NCBI RefSeq assembly: GCF_003265325.1
Contig: NZ_QGNX01000005.1
Coordinates: 248,001 to 312,000 of the forward strand
Reading direction: 5' to 3'
Length of the DNA: 64,000 nucleotides
Origin: Oceanibium sediminis
Lineage (GTDB): Bacteria; Pseudomonadota; Alphaproteobacteria; Rhodobacterales; Rhodobacteraceae
Numbering within the stretch: position 1 is the first letter of the stretch; each line of letters begins with the position of its first letter. A program made the position numbers and the translations under genes. Below, piece by piece: positions 1 through 9,433 of the stretch. Below the pieces are notes generated by a model. It did not search any database. It was not told where the DNA came from and was given only the letters and a program-made list of their open reading frames with translations.

Positions 1-57
1 GAAGAAGAAAGGACGCAAGGTCTTTCGCACCGGCCTGCCTGCGGGAGGTTTTCGTTC

Positions 58-825
58 ATGACCAGCACCCTGTTCGATCTGAGCGGCCGCACGGCGCTTG
101 TCACCGGCTCCAGCCAGGGCATCGGCCATGCGCTTGCCCGCGGACTATCCGGCGCGGGCGCGCGGATCGTGCTGAACGGGCGCAACATGACCAAGCTGGA
201 AACCTGCGCCGAGGAACTGCGCGCCGAGGGCTGCTCGGTCGAGGTCCTGGCCTTCGACGTGACCGACCACGACGCCGCGCGCGCGGCGGTGGATCGTTTC
301 GAGGACGGCGTCGGTCCCATCGACATCCTGGTCAACAACGCCGGAATGCAGCACCGCGGCCCGCTTGAGGATTTCCCCGCCGACGCGTTCGAGCGGCTGT
401 TGCGCACCAATATTTCCAGCGTGTTCAACGTCGGACAGGCGGTAGCGCGGCACATGATCGCGCGCGGGGCGGGCAAGATCATCAACATCGCCTCGGTCCA
501 GTCGGCGCTGGCGCGCCCCTCGATCGCGCCCTACACGGCGACAAAGGGGGCGGTGGCCAACCTGACAAAGGGCATGGCCACGGACTGGGCGCGCCACGGG
601 CTTCAGTGCAACGCCATTGCGCCGGGCTATTTCAAGACACCGCTCAACCAGGCGCTGGTGGACGATCCCGAGTTCACCGCCTGGCTTGAAAAGCGCACCC
701 CCGCCGGGCGCTGGGGCAACGTGGAGGAACTGGTAGGCGCCTGCATCTTCCTGTCCGCGCCGGCTTCCAGTTTCGTGAACGGCCATACGCTTTACGTGGA
801 TGGCGGCATCACGGCGTCGCTCTGA
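58..825 (+). CDS. gno: Gluconate 5-dehydrogenase-like SDR
   Basis: NAD(P)-dependent short-chain dehydrogenase, most like gluconate 5-dehydrogenases, which interconvert gluconate and 5-ketogluconate in the cytoplasm. The 255-residue protein has the classical SDR layout: nucleotide motif TGSSQGIG near residues 16-23, NNAG at 93-96, and the catalytic set Ser146, Tyr159, Lys163 (YTATK). The ATG has a GGGAGG ribosome site 9 bases upstream. Gluconokinase follows directly, which supports the gluconate assignment. Substrate specificity cannot be read from sequence alone; another polyol or ketosugar substrate is possible. Confidence 0.85.
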   Translation: MTSTLFDLSGRTALVTGSSQGIGHALARGLSGAGARIVLNGRNMTKLETCAEELRAEGCSVEVLAFDVTDHDAARAAVDRFEDGVGPIDILVNNAGMQHRGPLEDFPADAFERLLRTNISSVFNVGQAVARHMIARGAGKIINIASVQSALARPSIAPYTATKGAVANLTKGMATDWARHGLQCNAIAPGYFKTPLNQALVDDPEFTAWLEKRTPAGRWGNVEELVGACIFLSAPASSFVNGHTLYVDGGITASL

Positions 826-826
826 C

Positions 827-1324
827 GTGGCGCGCCTGGTTGTCGTCATGGGGGTTGCGGGCTGCGGCAAATCCTCCGTCGCCGAGGCGCTTGCCGCGCG
901 GCTGCGCGGAACCTTCCTTGACGGGGACGCGTTCCACACGCCGGAAAACATCGCCAAGATGAGCGCCGGCATCCCCCTCGACGACGAGGACCGCTGGCCC
1001 TGGCTCGACCGGATCGCCGCCGAGATGCAGACCCGCAAGGGCGTGCTCGTCACCGCCTGTTCCGCCCTGCGCCGCATCTATCGCGACCGGCTGCGCAGCG
1101 GCGCGGGCGAGCCGGTGTTCTTTGCCCATCTCGACGGCAGCCGCGCGCTGATCGCCGCGCGCATGGCGAAGCGGGACGGTCATTTCATGCCCGGCAGCCT
1201 GCTCGACAGCCAGATCGCCACGCTTGAACGCCTGGGCCCGGACGAGGCGGGCGTCACCGTCGATATCTCGGGGGATCTCGCCCAGGTCACCGGGGCGATC
1301 TGCACTGCGTTGGAGGCCGCATGA
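827..1324 (+). CDS. gntK: Gluconokinase
   Basis: Phosphorylates gluconate to 6-phosphogluconate for entry into the Entner-Doudoroff or pentose phosphate route. The protein has an N-terminal P-loop (GVAGCGKSS), the family motif LDGDAFHTPENIAKMSAGIPLDDEDR-type region seen in parts as DGDAFHTPENIAKM and DDEDRWPWL, and a normal length of about 165 residues. I chose the GTG at 827, one base after the upstream stop. An in-frame ATG at 800 would add nine residues and overlap the dehydrogenase by 26 bases. The stop overlaps the next gene start (ATGA). Confidence 0.88.
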   Translation: MARLVVVMGVAGCGKSSVAEALAARLRGTFLDGDAFHTPENIAKMSAGIPLDDEDRWPWLDRIAAEMQTRKGVLVTACSALRRIYRDRLRSGAGEPVFFAHLDGSRALIAARMAKRDGHFMPGSLLDSQIATLERLGPDEAGVTVDISGDLAQVTGAICTALEAA

Positions 1325-2688
1325 GCCCTCGCGCGCCCTTCAAGGCCTATGACGTGCGCGGCGTCGTGGGCAAGGACCTGACCGAGCCGGTGATGGAACG
1401 GATCGGCGCGGCCTTTGCCGCCATCGTCGCGAAGGGCGGCCCCGTGGTCGTCGGGCGCGATGCGCGCGCCAGTTCCCCCGCCTTCGCCGCCGCCCTCGCG
1501 CGGGGGTTGCAGGCGGGCGGATCCGACGTGCTCGACATCGGGCTCTGCGGCACGGAGGAGGTCTATTTCGCCACCGATCACCTCGGCGCGGCGGGCGGGA
1601 TCATGGTCACCGCCTCGCATAATCCGCCGGGCGACAACGGGCTGAAGATGGTGCGCAGCGGGGCGCGCCCGCTCGACCGGGACTCCGGGCTGGCTGAAAT
1701 CGAAGAGATGGTCCTCGGCCCCGACCCGGCGCCCCGCGCCGCGCGGCCCGGCGAGCTTGAGCCCCGGGATATCCGTGGCGCTTACGTGGAAAAGCTGCTC
1801 GGCTTCACCCACCCGGAAAAGCTGGCGCCGCTGCACATCCTCGTCAACGCCGGGAACGGCGCCGCCGGGCCCACCTTCGACGCCCTGGCAGAGGGCTTGC
1901 AGGCGGCGGGCGCGCCGCTTCGCTTTACCCGGTACCTGTTCACCCCGGACCCGACATTTCCCAACGGCGTTCCGAACCCGATTCTGCCCGAGAACCACGC
2001 CCAGACCGCCGACGCCCTGCGGGCGGCAGGGGCGGATTTCGGCGTCGCCTGGGACGGGGATTTCGACCGCTGCTTCTTCTTCGACCACACCGGGGCCTTC
2101 ATCGACGGGGCCTATATCGTTGGCCTGCTCGCGGCCGCGGTGCTGCGCGAAACCCCGGGCGAGACCGTCGTCTACGACCCCCGCGTGGTGTTGAACACGC
2201 TGGACATCATCGGCGCCGCCGGTGGGCGCGGGGTGCAGGCCAAGACCGGCCACAGCTTCATGAAATCCGTCATGCGCGCGGAAAGCGCCGCCTACGGGGG
2301 CGAGATGTCGGCTCATCACTACTTCCGGGATTTCATGTTTTGCGACAGTGGGATGATCCCGGTTCTTAAAGTGGCCGAACTGCTCAGCGCACAGCAGGTG
2401 CCGCTGGCGGAGTTGGTCGCCGCCCGCGCGCGCGCTTTCCCGGTGTCGGGCGAGCGGAACTTCTCCCCCGCCGATCCCGACGCTGCCATCGCGCGGGTCG
2501 AGGCGCGCTTCGCCCCCGAGGCTGAAGCGCGCGACGACAGCGACGGGATGAGCCTGCGGTTTGCGACCTGGCGCTTCAACCTGCGCCGCTCGAATACCGA
2601 GAACCTGGTCCGGCTGAACGTCGAAAGCATCGCCGACGCCCCCCTCGTGAAAGCGAAGGTGGCCGAGATCGCCACCCTGCTTGCCTGA
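1321..2688 (+). CDS. manB: Phosphomannomutase/phosphoglucomutase
   Basis: Alpha-D-phosphohexomutase that moves phosphate between C6 and C1 of mannose or glucose, supplying sugar nucleotides for surface polysaccharide. The 455 residues show the phospho-serine loop TASHNPPGDNGLK (Ser99), the metal loop DGDFDR (Asp245, Asp247, Asp249) and the sugar-binding loop GEMSAHHYF. Length matches the AlgC/ManB group. Its start overlaps the gluconokinase stop, so the three first genes are probably one transcription unit. Mannose versus glucose preference is not resolved. Confidence 0.9.
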   Translation: MSPRAPFKAYDVRGVVGKDLTEPVMERIGAAFAAIVAKGGPVVVGRDARASSPAFAAALARGLQAGGSDVLDIGLCGTEEVYFATDHLGAAGGIMVTASHNPPGDNGLKMVRSGARPLDRDSGLAEIEEMVLGPDPAPRAARPGELEPRDIRGAYVEKLLGFTHPEKLAPLHILVNAGNGAAGPTFDALAEGLQAAGAPLRFTRYLFTPDPTFPNGVPNPILPENHAQTADALRAAGADFGVAWDGDFDRCFFFDHTGAFIDGAYIVGLLAAAVLRETPGETVVYDPRVVLNTLDIIGAAGGRGVQAKTGHSFMKSVMRAESAAYGGEMSAHHYFRDFMFCDSGMIPVLKVAELLSAQQVPLAELVAARARAFPVSGERNFSPADPDAAIARVEARFAPEAEARDDSDGMSLRFATWRFNLRRSNTENLVRLNVESIADAPLVKAKVAEIATLLA

Positions 2689-2823
2689 GAACCGGTCGCT
2701 GCCTGCCTAAAAAAGCGGCACATGAGCCGCCGCGCAGTAAAGTCGCGCAAAATCATTGGCGCGGCTGCCGCCCCCTGACTAGGCTTTGGGCGATCCTTCC
2801 CCGGTGAAAGGCAGACCCGTACC

Positions 2824-3648
2824 ATGCTCGACCAGCCAGTTGCGACCCAGCGCCACCAGCGCGTCAACGGGCACGTGCGGCTGGGCGTCGGCCTGCGTAA
2901 CGGGCGCACGGTTCTGCGAGAGCTGTTCCAGTCCGGGGCGGCCAAGGCAATGCTGCCAAAGGTCCACGGGCAGCACCCCGTCGCCGTCCTGATCAACACT
3001 GCCGGCGGCCTGACCGGGGGCGACCGGCTGAAGGTGGAGGTCCGCGCCGGCGCTGGCGCGACCCTCACCCTCGCCACGCAAACGGCCGAGCGCGCCTACC
3101 GCGCCGGGCAGGGCCGGGCCGAGGTGGAGATTCGCCTCTCCGCCGGGGCGGGGGCGCATCTCGACTGGCTGGCGCAGGAAACGATCCTTTACGAGGGGGC
3201 GGCCCTGTCCCGCCGCCTCGCCGTCGATCTCGCGCCCGGGGCGAGTGCGCTGTTGGTCGAGCCGGTGGTCATCGGGCGCGCCGCCATGGGCGAACACCCC
3301 GAAAACCTGGTCTTCCAGGACCGCTGGCGGATCACCCGCGCAGGCCGACTGATCCATGCCGAGGCAGCGGGCCTCCACCCGCCTCTCGGCGACCTGCGCA
3401 CCGGCGCGGGGCTGGGGGCCGCGCGCGCCTTCGCCACCATGCTCTACCTCGGCGCGGATGCGGACGCCCGCGCGGCGCGGCTGGCAGGGCTGCCGGCGCG
3501 GGATGGTGTGCGCATGGCGCAAAGCTGCTGGGACGGCCGCCTCGTGCTGCGGTTCCTGGCGGACGATCCCCAGGCCATGCGGGCCGGCCTGGTCGCGGCG
3601 ATGACCCGCCTGCACGGCCACCCGCCGCCGCGTGTCTGGACCATGTAA
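2824..3648 (+). CDS. ureD: Urease accessory protein UreD
   Basis: Urease maturation protein that binds apo-urease and, with UreF and UreG, helps deliver nickel. The 274-residue protein has UreD features, including the LINTAGGLTGGD segment near residues 57-68. It is the first gene of the urease cluster and lies 15 bases before ureA. The 135 bases upstream are the likely place for the urease promoter; a short inverted repeat (GCGGC...GCCGC, about 2715-2730) is present but I see no clear sigma-70 boxes. Confidence 0.93.
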   Translation: MLDQPVATQRHQRVNGHVRLGVGLRNGRTVLRELFQSGAAKAMLPKVHGQHPVAVLINTAGGLTGGDRLKVEVRAGAGATLTLATQTAERAYRAGQGRAEVEIRLSAGAGAHLDWLAQETILYEGAALSRRLAVDLAPGASALLVEPVVIGRAAMGEHPENLVFQDRWRITRAGRLIHAEAAGLHPPLGDLRTGAGLGAARAFATMLYLGADADARAARLAGLPARDGVRMAQSCWDGRLVLRFLADDPQAMRAGLVAAMTRLHGHPPPRVWTM

Positions 3649-3663
3649 CAAAGGACGACGACG

Positions 3664-3966
3664 ATGAACCTCACCCCCCGCGAAAAGGACAAGCTGCTGA
3701 TCTCCATGGCGGCCATCGTGGCGCGCAACCGGCTGGAGCGTGGCGTGAAACTGAACCACCCCGAGGCGATCGCCCTGATCACCGACTACGTGGTCGAAGG
3801 CGCGCGCGACGGGCGCTCGGTCGCGGACCTCATGTCCGCCGGGGCGGGCGTCGTGCGCGCCGAACAATGCATGGAAGGGGTGCCGGACATGATCCATGAC
3901 GTGCAGGTCGAAGCGACCTTCCCCGATGGCACCAAGCTGGTGACCGTCCACCACCCGATCAGGTAG
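3664..3966 (+). CDS. ureA: Urease subunit gamma
   Basis: Smallest structural subunit of nickel urease, which hydrolyses urea to ammonia and carbamate in the cytoplasm. It is 100 residues, the standard bacterial length, and begins with the family-typical [13 protein letters not shown]. The conserved NHPEAIALI and [20 protein letters not shown] segments are present. The ATG follows an AAGGACGACG spacer after the ureD stop, so it is co-transcribed with ureD. Confidence 0.97.
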   Translation: MNLTPREKDKLLISMAAIVARNRLERGVKLNHPEAIALITDYVVEGARDGRSVADLMSAGAGVVRAEQCMEGVPDMIHDVQVEATFPDGTKLVTVHHPIR

Positions 3967-3980
3967 CGCGATGCCTCCGT

Positions 3981-4002
3981 TCCAAAGTCCACCAAATATC
4001 CC
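3981..4002 (-). repeat. Intergenic repeat element, copy 1
   Basis: A 22-base stretch between ureA and ureB, read on the minus strand as GGGATATTTGGTGGACTTTGG plus A, matches the element at 58297-58317 except for one substitution and one extra base. It lies in the 78-base ureA-ureB gap, where a co-transcribed operon would normally have little sequence. It is followed by a GC-rich CCGCCGGAGG stretch. I know similar GGGATA-TTTGG-type intergenic sequences as common in Rhodobacterales genomes, but their function is unknown to me. Confidence 0.5.
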
Positions 4003-4044
4003 CGCCGGAGGCTCCGGCGCCGCAACAGGTACAGGAGGTCCGGC

Positions 4045-4350
4045 ATGATCCCCGGCGAAATCATCACCGCCCTCGGCGAGATCACCCTGAACGAAGGCGC
4101 CACGGCGCTGACGCTGACCGTCGCCAACACCGGCGACCGCCCGGTGCAGGTCGGCTCGCATTATCACTTCGCCGAAACCAATCCCGCCCTGTCTTTCGAG
4201 CGTGACGCGGCGCGTGGCATGCGGCTCGATATCGCTGCGGGCACCGCCGTGCGCTTTGAGCCGGGGCAGACCCGCGATGTCCAGCTCGTGCCCCTTGCCG
4301 GTGCGCGCCGGGTGTTCGGCTTCAACGGGAAGGTGATGGGCGATCTCTGA
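4045..4350 (+). CDS. ureB: Urease subunit beta
   Basis: Second structural subunit of the urease trimer unit. The 101-residue protein starts [13 protein letters not shown] and contains the typical [32 protein letters not shown] and [14 protein letters not shown] segments. The ATG is preceded by an AGGAGGT ribosome site. A 78-base gap carrying a repeat element separates it from ureA. ureC does not follow directly; three unrelated genes lie in between. Confidence 0.96.
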   Translation: MIPGEIITALGEITLNEGATALTLTVANTGDRPVQVGSHYHFAETNPALSFERDAARGMRLDIAAGTAVRFEPGQTRDVQLVPLAGARRVFGFNGKVMGDL

Positions 4351-4387
4351 GCGCAACGCCCTCAGACGCGGCCGCCCCCTGTCGGAG

Positions 4388-4753
4388 GTGCGCGCCGATC
4401 CCGAGGCGCGGCTCGGCGCCTATCACGGGGCCTGTGCCTGCGGCACGGTGCGCTTTTTCGTGCGCGCCGACCCGGCCAGCTCCGCGCCCTGCATCTGCGC
4501 GAAATGCCGGGGCATGGGCCTGCGGATCGTCAGTGCGGCGCGGGGTGACTTTCGCCTGCTCACCGGGCAGGGCGAGCTGACGGAGCCGATAAGCGGCGCG
4601 CGAACTCCGCATCATTTCTTCTGCGCGCGCTGCGGGGAAGCGGCGTTCGGCTTTCCCGACGGGCCCGGCGGCACGCGGGTTTCCGTCAACCGAGCGCTGC
4701 TCGACCGCGGCGATCCCGACGCGGTCGATATGCTTGCAGAGGATGCGCCATGA
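4388..4753 (+). CDS. GFA/CENP-V-fold zinc-binding protein
   Basis: Small protein of the GFA superfamily, named after a glutathione-dependent formaldehyde-activating enzyme, although most members have no proven reaction. The zinc cysteines are visible: Cys16 and Cys18 (CAC), Cys35, Cys37 and Cys40 (CICAKC), and Cys79 and Cys82 (CARC). The GTG at 4388 is the only usable start in the frame, which is open from 4337, so the true N-terminus is uncertain. It lies between ureB and ureC and ends 11 bases from the convergent cytochrome gene. A second family member lies at 5788. Confidence 0.75.
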   Translation: MRADPEARLGAYHGACACGTVRFFVRADPASSAPCICAKCRGMGLRIVSAARGDFRLLTGQGELTEPISGARTPHHFFCARCGEAAFGFPDGPGGTRVSVNRALLDRGDPDAVDMLAEDAP

Positions 4754-4764
4754 GCGCCGCGCGA

Positions 4765-5610
4765 TCACTCCGCGTCGCGCAGCGGCGGCAGGCTGCGCAG
4801 GTACAGCACCACCGCGTCCAGGTCCTCGGGCGTCATCATGGCGAGGTAGCCGTAGGGCATCGGCGGCAACATCGGATCGCCGCTGGCGTTCACGCCCTTG
4901 GTGATCATCGTCTTGATCTGCTCATCCGTGTAGCCGGCCAGCCCATCCTCGTGGCTGGTCAGGTTCGCGGCGATGGACGTGCCCCAGGGGCCGTGGAACT
5001 CGAACCCGCCCCGGCCGAGGTCGGTCTCCAGCATCGGTCCCTGCGGGCCCATCGGCGTGTGGCATTCCATGCAATGGGTCACCGGCCCCGCCAGGTATTC
5101 GCCATAGGCGACGCTGACCGCCCGTTCCGGCGCGGTCACGCTGTCGATCGGCGGGCCATAGGCCGGGGGCAGGGGGATGTTGTAGGTGGAGGTGCCGGGG
5201 TCGTTCTCCACCGCGGGCAGGGTGCGCAGGAAGGCGACGATGCTCGCCAGATCCTCATCCCCGAGGCCGCGGTACATGGAAAAGGGCATCGGCGGGCCGA
5301 TCACACTGCCATCGGGGCGGATGCCCTCGCGGATGGCGCGGGCGAGTTCTTCGTCGGACCAGTCGGCAATGGGGCCGCCGGGCGTCAGGTTGGCCGCGAT
5401 GGCGGTGAACATGTCGTTCTGCTCGACCAGCCGCCCGCCGAGTTCTTGCTCCATGACCGGACCTTCCGGGCCCATGGGCGTGTGGCAGTTGCCGCATCCG
5501 GCGGGCCCGCGCACGAGGTATTCGCCGCGCGCGACATCACCGGCGGCGGACGCGGCCAGCGGCGCCAGGGCCGCAAGGCCCGACGCAAGAATGATCGATC
5601 TGATAAGCAT
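4765..5610 (-). CDS. Diheme c-type cytochrome
   Basis: Exported electron carrier with two class I cytochrome c domains in 281 residues. A Sec signal peptide (residues 1-22, ending AASA) is followed by heme motif CGNCH at 39-43 and CMECH at 180-184. Candidate axial methionines lie in PPMPF and PPMPY. The tandem layout resembles the cytochrome subunit of alcohol or aldehyde dehydrogenases, but no dehydrogenase partner is nearby. The start was chosen from the signal peptide and a GGGAAAGAG ribosome site; the frame stays open far upstream but that part has no protein features. It points against the urease genes on both sides. Confidence 0.88.
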   Translation of the reverse strand: MLIRSIILASGLAALAPLAASAAGDVARGEYLVRGPAGCGNCHTPMGPEGPVMEQELGGRLVEQNDMFTAIAANLTPGGPIADWSDEELARAIREGIRPDGSVIGPPMPFSMYRGLGDEDLASIVAFLRTLPAVENDPGTSTYNIPLPPAYGPPIDSVTAPERAVSVAYGEYLAGPVTHCMECHTPMGPQGPMLETDLGRGGFEFHGPWGTSIAANLTSHEDGLAGYTDEQIKTMITKGVNASGDPMLPPMPYGYLAMMTPEDLDAVVLYLRSLPPLRDAE

Positions 5611-5787
5611 GTAACTCTTTCCCTGGTTTTTATCTTGAGCCGCGCCCGGTGCATTTCCGTCACCGATGCGCAGCTGAGGGGAACCGTAGGCGGGGTGCGA
5701 CAACCTGTCAAATGTCTGCTGGCCGCCGCGCGGTGCGAAATCCTGTGGCTTTTCAAGGCGGACGGCGTGGAAGTTGGGGGGGTGGCG

Positions 5788-6267
5788 ATGCCTGTGACGC
5801 TTGCCGGATCCTGCCGCTGCGGGGCGGTCCGTTTCACCCTTGGCTCGCACACGCCTTATCCCTTCATGCGCTGCTATTGCTCGATCTGCCGCAAGACGGG
5901 CGGCGGCGGGGGCTATGCGATCAACCTGATGGGCGTGGCGTCGACCCTGCGTGTCGAGGGCCTCGGGCGCGTCGGCCATTTCCGCGTCGCGACCGATCCG
6001 GACACGCCGGCCTGCGAGCGGCATTTCTGCACCAGCTGCGGCAGTGCGCTCTGGGTGTCGGACAGGCGCTGGCCGGAGCACGTCCACCCCTTCGCCTCGG
6101 CCATCGACAGCCCACTTCCGGTGCCGCCGAGCCGCACCCACATCATGCTGGACTTCAAGGCGGACTGGGTCACCCCCGACATCCGCCCCCAAGACAAGAG
6201 CTTCCCGCGCTATCCCGATCAGTCGATCGAGGATTGGCACCGCACCCATTCCCTTTGGATCGACTGA
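5788..6267 (+). CDS. GFA/CENP-V-fold zinc-binding protein
   Basis: Second GFA-family protein in the urease cluster, 159 residues. Zinc ligands are Cys9 and Cys11 (CRC), Cys29, Cys31 and Cys34 (CYCSIC), and Cys81 and Cys84 (CTSC). The ATG is preceded by a G-rich ribosome site (GGGGGG). It ends 11 bases before ureC and so is probably co-transcribed with it; its promoter must lie in or upstream of the 177-base gap shared with the divergent cytochrome gene. The substrate is unknown; members act on small thiol adducts or have no known activity. Confidence 0.8.
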   Translation: MPVTLAGSCRCGAVRFTLGSHTPYPFMRCYCSICRKTGGGGGYAINLMGVASTLRVEGLGRVGHFRVATDPDTPACERHFCTSCGSALWVSDRRWPEHVHPFASAIDSPLPVPPSRTHIMLDFKADWVTPDIRPQDKSFPRYPDQSIEDWHRTHSLWID

Positions 6268-6278
6268 GGACAACGCCC

Positions 6279-7991
6279 ATGCCCGCCAAAATCCCGCGCA
6301 CCACCTATGCCGACATGTACGGCCCCACCACCGGAGACAGGGTCAGGCTGGCCGATACCGAGCTTTACATAGAGGTTGAAAAAGACCTCACAACCTACGG
6401 GGAAGAAGTGAAATTCGGCGGCGGAAAGGTGATCCGTGACGGGATGGGCCAAAGCCAGGTCAGCCGGGCCGAAGGGGCGATGGACACTGTCATCACCAAC
6501 GCGCTGATCGTGGACTGGACCGGCATCTACAAGGCCGATGTCGGCCTGAGGGACGGGCGCATCGCGGCCATCGGCAAGGCGGGCAACCCCGACACCCAGC
6601 CCGGCGTGGACATCGTCATCGGCCCCGGAACCGAGGTGCTGGCGGGCGAGGGGCGCATCCTGACCGCGGGCGGGTTCGACGCGCATATCCATTTCATCTG
6701 CCCCCAGCAGATCGAGGATGCGCTGCATTCGGGGCTGACCACCATGCTCGGCGGGGGCACCGGCCCGGCCCATGGCACGCTGGCCACCACCTGTACGCCG
6801 GGGCCCTGGCACATCGGGCGGATGCTGCAAAGCCTGGACGCCTTCCCGATCAACTTCGGGCTGTCGGGCAAGGGCAACGCCTCCGGCCCCGCGGCCCTGG
6901 TCGAGATGGTGGAGGCGGGCGCCTGCGCGCTGAAGCTGCACGAGGATTGGGGCACCACCCCCGCCGCCATCGATTGCTGCCTTGGCGTGGCCGACGACAT
7001 GGACGTGCAGGTGATGATCCACACCGATACGCTGAACGAAAGCGGCTTCGTGGAAAACACCGTCGCCGCCATGAAGGGGCGCACGATCCATGCCTTTCAT
7101 ACCGAAGGGGCGGGCGGGGGCCATGCGCCTGACATCATCAAGGTCTGCGGATTGCCCCATGTCATCCCGTCCTCGACCAACCCGACGCGCCCCTACACTG
7201 TGAACACGCTGGAAGAGCACCTGGACATGCTGATGGTCTGCCATCACCTCGACAAGTCCATCCCCGAGGATGTCGCCTTCGCCGAAAGCCGCATCCGCAA
7301 GGAAACCATCGCGGCTGAGGATATCCTGCACGACATGGGCGCGTTTTCCATCATCGCCAGCGACAGCCAGGCCATGGGCCGCGTGGGAGAGGTGATCATC
7401 CGCACCTGGCAGACCGCCGACAAGATGAAGAAGCAGCGTGGCCGCCTGGCGGAGGAAACAGGCGACAACGACAATTTCCGCGTGAAGCGCTACATCGCGA
7501 AATACACGATCAACCCAGCCATCGCACATGGCATCAGCAGCCACATCGGCTCGATCGAGGTGGGCAAACGCGCGGACCTGTGCCTGTGGTCCCCGGCTTT
7601 TTTCGGTGTGAAGCCCGAAATGACGCTGGTCGGCGGCACCATCGCCTGCGCGCAGATGGGCGATCCGAATGCCTCCATCCCCACGCCGCAGCCGGTCTAT
7701 TCCCGGCCCATGTTCGGCGCGTTCGGCCGCAGCCAGGAGGCGTCGTCCGTCACCTTCGTCAGCGGCGCGGCCCATGACCTGGGCATCGGCGAAACCCTGG
7801 GCCTGCGCAAGGCGACCGCGCCGGTGCAAAACACCCGTGGCGGCATCGGCAAGGCGGCGATGAAGCTGAACGACGCCATGCCCCGGATCGAAGTGGACCC
7901 CGAAACCTACGAGGTGCGCGCGAACGGCGAATTGCTGACCTGCGAACCGGCAAAGGTCCTGCCCATGGCGCAGCGCTACTTCATGTTCTGA
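6279..7991 (+). CDS. ureC: Urease subunit alpha
   Basis: Catalytic urease subunit with the dinuclear nickel site. The 570 residues carry all expected residues: His136 and His138 (HIH), the carbamylated Lys219 (LKLHEDWG), His248, His274, Asp362 (SDSQAMG), and the flap pair Cys321-His322 ([21 protein letters not shown] region). No residue seems lost, so the enzyme should be active. The ATG follows an AGGA site 9 bases upstream. The longer open frame before this ATG has no urease similarity. The last 16 bases overlap the opposite-strand ChaC-like gene. Confidence 0.98.
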   Translation: MPAKIPRTTYADMYGPTTGDRVRLADTELYIEVEKDLTTYGEEVKFGGGKVIRDGMGQSQVSRAEGAMDTVITNALIVDWTGIYKADVGLRDGRIAAIGKAGNPDTQPGVDIVIGPGTEVLAGEGRILTAGGFDAHIHFICPQQIEDALHSGLTTMLGGGTGPAHGTLATTCTPGPWHIGRMLQSLDAFPINFGLSGKGNASGPAALVEMVEAGACALKLHEDWGTTPAAIDCCLGVADDMDVQVMIHTDTLNESGFVENTVAAMKGRTIHAFHTEGAGGGHAPDIIKVCGLPHVIPSSTNPTRPYTVNTLEEHLDMLMVCHHLDKSIPEDVAFAESRIRKETIAAEDILHDMGAFSIIASDSQAMGRVGEVIIRTWQTADKMKKQRGRLAEETGDNDNFRVKRYIAKYTINPAIAHGISSHIGSIEVGKRADLCLWSPAFFGVKPEMTLVGGTIACAQMGDPNASIPTPQPVYSRPMFGAFGRSQEASSVTFVSGAAHDLGIGETLGLRKATAPVQNTRGGIGKAAMKLNDAMPRIEVDPETYEVRANGELLTCEPAKVLPMAQRYFMF

Positions 7992-8734
7992 GGCTGCCCC
8001 ACCTCGCGATCCGCCACATAGGCGCGCGCGTCCCTCAGCAGCCGTTTCACCTCTGCGTCTTCGATGCCGAACTCGTCGAGGTGCGCGGCGATATTCTCGA
8101 GATATTCCATGCTGGTGCCGAGGAACCCGGTCCCCGTGGCGGCAAAGCGGATCTGGTCCGCGTAGGGGATGTCCGGCACGATATCGGGCGCGCTGTGATC
8201 GGCCACGAAAGCCAGTGTAGGCAAGGGTCCAAGCGCGGTCTCGGCCTCGGTCATTACGGGGTGATAGGCGGGGGCGACCAGTTCACGGTTCCAGAGGGAG
8301 GTGGCCTCCCGAAGCAGCGCGTGGGGCGGAATGCGGAACACCAGCCCCTCGCACGGACCGCCCGTGTCCAGCGCGACCATCAGGCCCGGAGCTTCCGGCG
8401 TGCCGCGCGCGCCAAGCGTGTCGCGCAGGCAGAATCGGCGCCGATAGGTCGTGATCCGTGCGCGGCGCACCTCGTCAAAGGCAAAGCCCGGATCCCACAT
8501 CAGCGAGCCGTAGCCGAAGACCCAGAGCGGACCCTCCCCATGGCGTTCCAGGAATGCATCGCGGCTGGCATCGATCTGGTCCTGGGGAAAGCGCCACTCC
8601 GGCCCTTTGCCCAGCTCCGCCATCCGCGCGTCAAGGTCGCAAGGCCGAAAATCCCGGAAGAAAGAGGTCTCCGGGTCCTTCACAAGGGCGCGCAGCGACG
8701 GGTGATGGCGGAATGGATCTGTGGAGTCTGTCAT
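7976..8734 (-). CDS. chaC: ChaC-like gamma-glutamylcyclotransferase
   Basis: Predicted glutathione-specific gamma-glutamylcyclotransferase, which splits glutathione into 5-oxoproline and Cys-Gly in the cytosol. The hallmark [14 protein letters not shown] lies near residues 71-84, and the [21 protein letters not shown] region follows; length is 252 residues. An AAGGGAAAG ribosome site supports the start. It sits on the opposite strand between ureC and ureE and overlaps the 3' end of ureC by 16 bases, so the two transcripts would be antisense to each other there. Confidence 0.85.
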   Translation of the reverse strand: MTDSTDPFRHHPSLRALVKDPETSFFRDFRPCDLDARMAELGKGPEWRFPQDQIDASRDAFLERHGEGPLWVFGYGSLMWDPGFAFDEVRRARITTYRRRFCLRDTLGARGTPEAPGLMVALDTGGPCEGLVFRIPPHALLREATSLWNRELVAPAYHPVMTEAETALGPLPTLAFVADHSAPDIVPDIPYADQIRFAATGTGFLGTSMEYLENIAAHLDEFGIEDAEVKRLLRDARAYVADREVGQPQNMK

Positions 8735-8975
8735 GGTCTTTCCCTTTGATGCTGCTCAGGTAGCATTTTGCGCAAAGGGTTACAGCAGCCTGTCGTGCCC
8801 CGCGTATTTACCAGTGTTGCCGGTGCGAGAATTGCCAAAGGATGCAGCAGAATGCCCGAATCCGCCTGATTATATATCACTCCCGCGCAGGGGGCATTCC
8901 CGCGCCACCCCTGCGCTGGACGCGGCTCATGACCGTTTCCTAGGCTCTGGCCCAAACGGTATAGGGGGGATGGGC
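8735..8975. other. Divergent intergenic region chaC / ureE
   Basis: About 240 bases between the divergent chaC-like gene and ureE. It is more AT-rich than its surroundings around 8755-8885 and must hold the promoter of chaC and probably a separate promoter for ureEFG, since chaC separates these from ureC. I see no small gene and no convincing terminator. No sigma boxes are called. Confidence 0.5.
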
Positions 8976-9422
8976 ATGATCCGTGCGACAGAGGTGGTGG
9001 CCGAGGCGGGCGCGGCCGAGGACAGCGTCACGCTGGATTACGATGGGCGCTACCGGCGGCGGATCGCGCTGCGCAGCGACAAGGGCTGCGAATTCCTGCT
9101 GGACCTGGCGCAGACGACGGATCTGCGCGACGGGCAGGGGCTGCGGCTCGAGGACGGGCGCATCATCGGCGTGCGCGCGGCGGACGAGGACCTGATGATC
9201 GCCCGCGCCCACGATCCGCATCACCTGGTGCGAACCGCCTGGCACGTCGGGAACCGGCATCTGCCCTGCGCGATCGAAGCCGACCGCCTGGTGCTGCGCT
9301 GGGATCACGTGATCGCCGAAATGCTCGAAGGGCTCGGTTGCGTCGTCGAGCGGACCCGCGGCCCCTTCGTGCCCGAGGGTGGCGCGTACGGGATGGGCCG
9401 CACCCATTCCCACGCCCACTGA
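8976..9422 (+). CDS. ureE: Urease accessory protein UreE
   Basis: Nickel metallochaperone for urease assembly. The 148-residue protein has the UreE core, including the conserved AYHVGNRH-type region here as TAWHVGNRHLP, and a short histidine-containing tail (RTHSHAH) that could bind nickel. I prefer the second ATG at 8976 because the GGGGGGA ribosome site at 8964-8970 sits at a proper distance from it, while it abuts the ATG at 8970. It is followed by ureF after 11 bases. Confidence 0.92.
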   Translation: MIRATEVVAEAGAAEDSVTLDYDGRYRRRIALRSDKGCEFLLDLAQTTDLRDGQGLRLEDGRIIGVRAADEDLMIARAHDPHHLVRTAWHVGNRHLPCAIEADRLVLRWDHVIAEMLEGLGCVVERTRGPFVPEGGAYGMGRTHSHAH

Positions 9423-9433
9423 TCGCCGGGGCG

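Noticed and set aside
2-61. Possible C-terminal end of an upstream gene (KKKGRKVFRTGLPAGGFRS, stop at 59-61)
   Set aside because: Only 19 residues, no recognisable family; the overlap with the first ATG (ATGA) is suggestive but not enough to call a gene.
5611-6273. N-terminal extension of the minus-strand diheme cytochrome frame
   Set aside because: The signal peptide and ribosome site place the start at 5610; the extension is antisense to the GFA gene.
5649-6278. 210-residue extension of ureC at its 5' end
   Set aside because: The urease N-terminus begins at 6279 with its own ribosome site; the extension overlaps the GFA gene out of frame.
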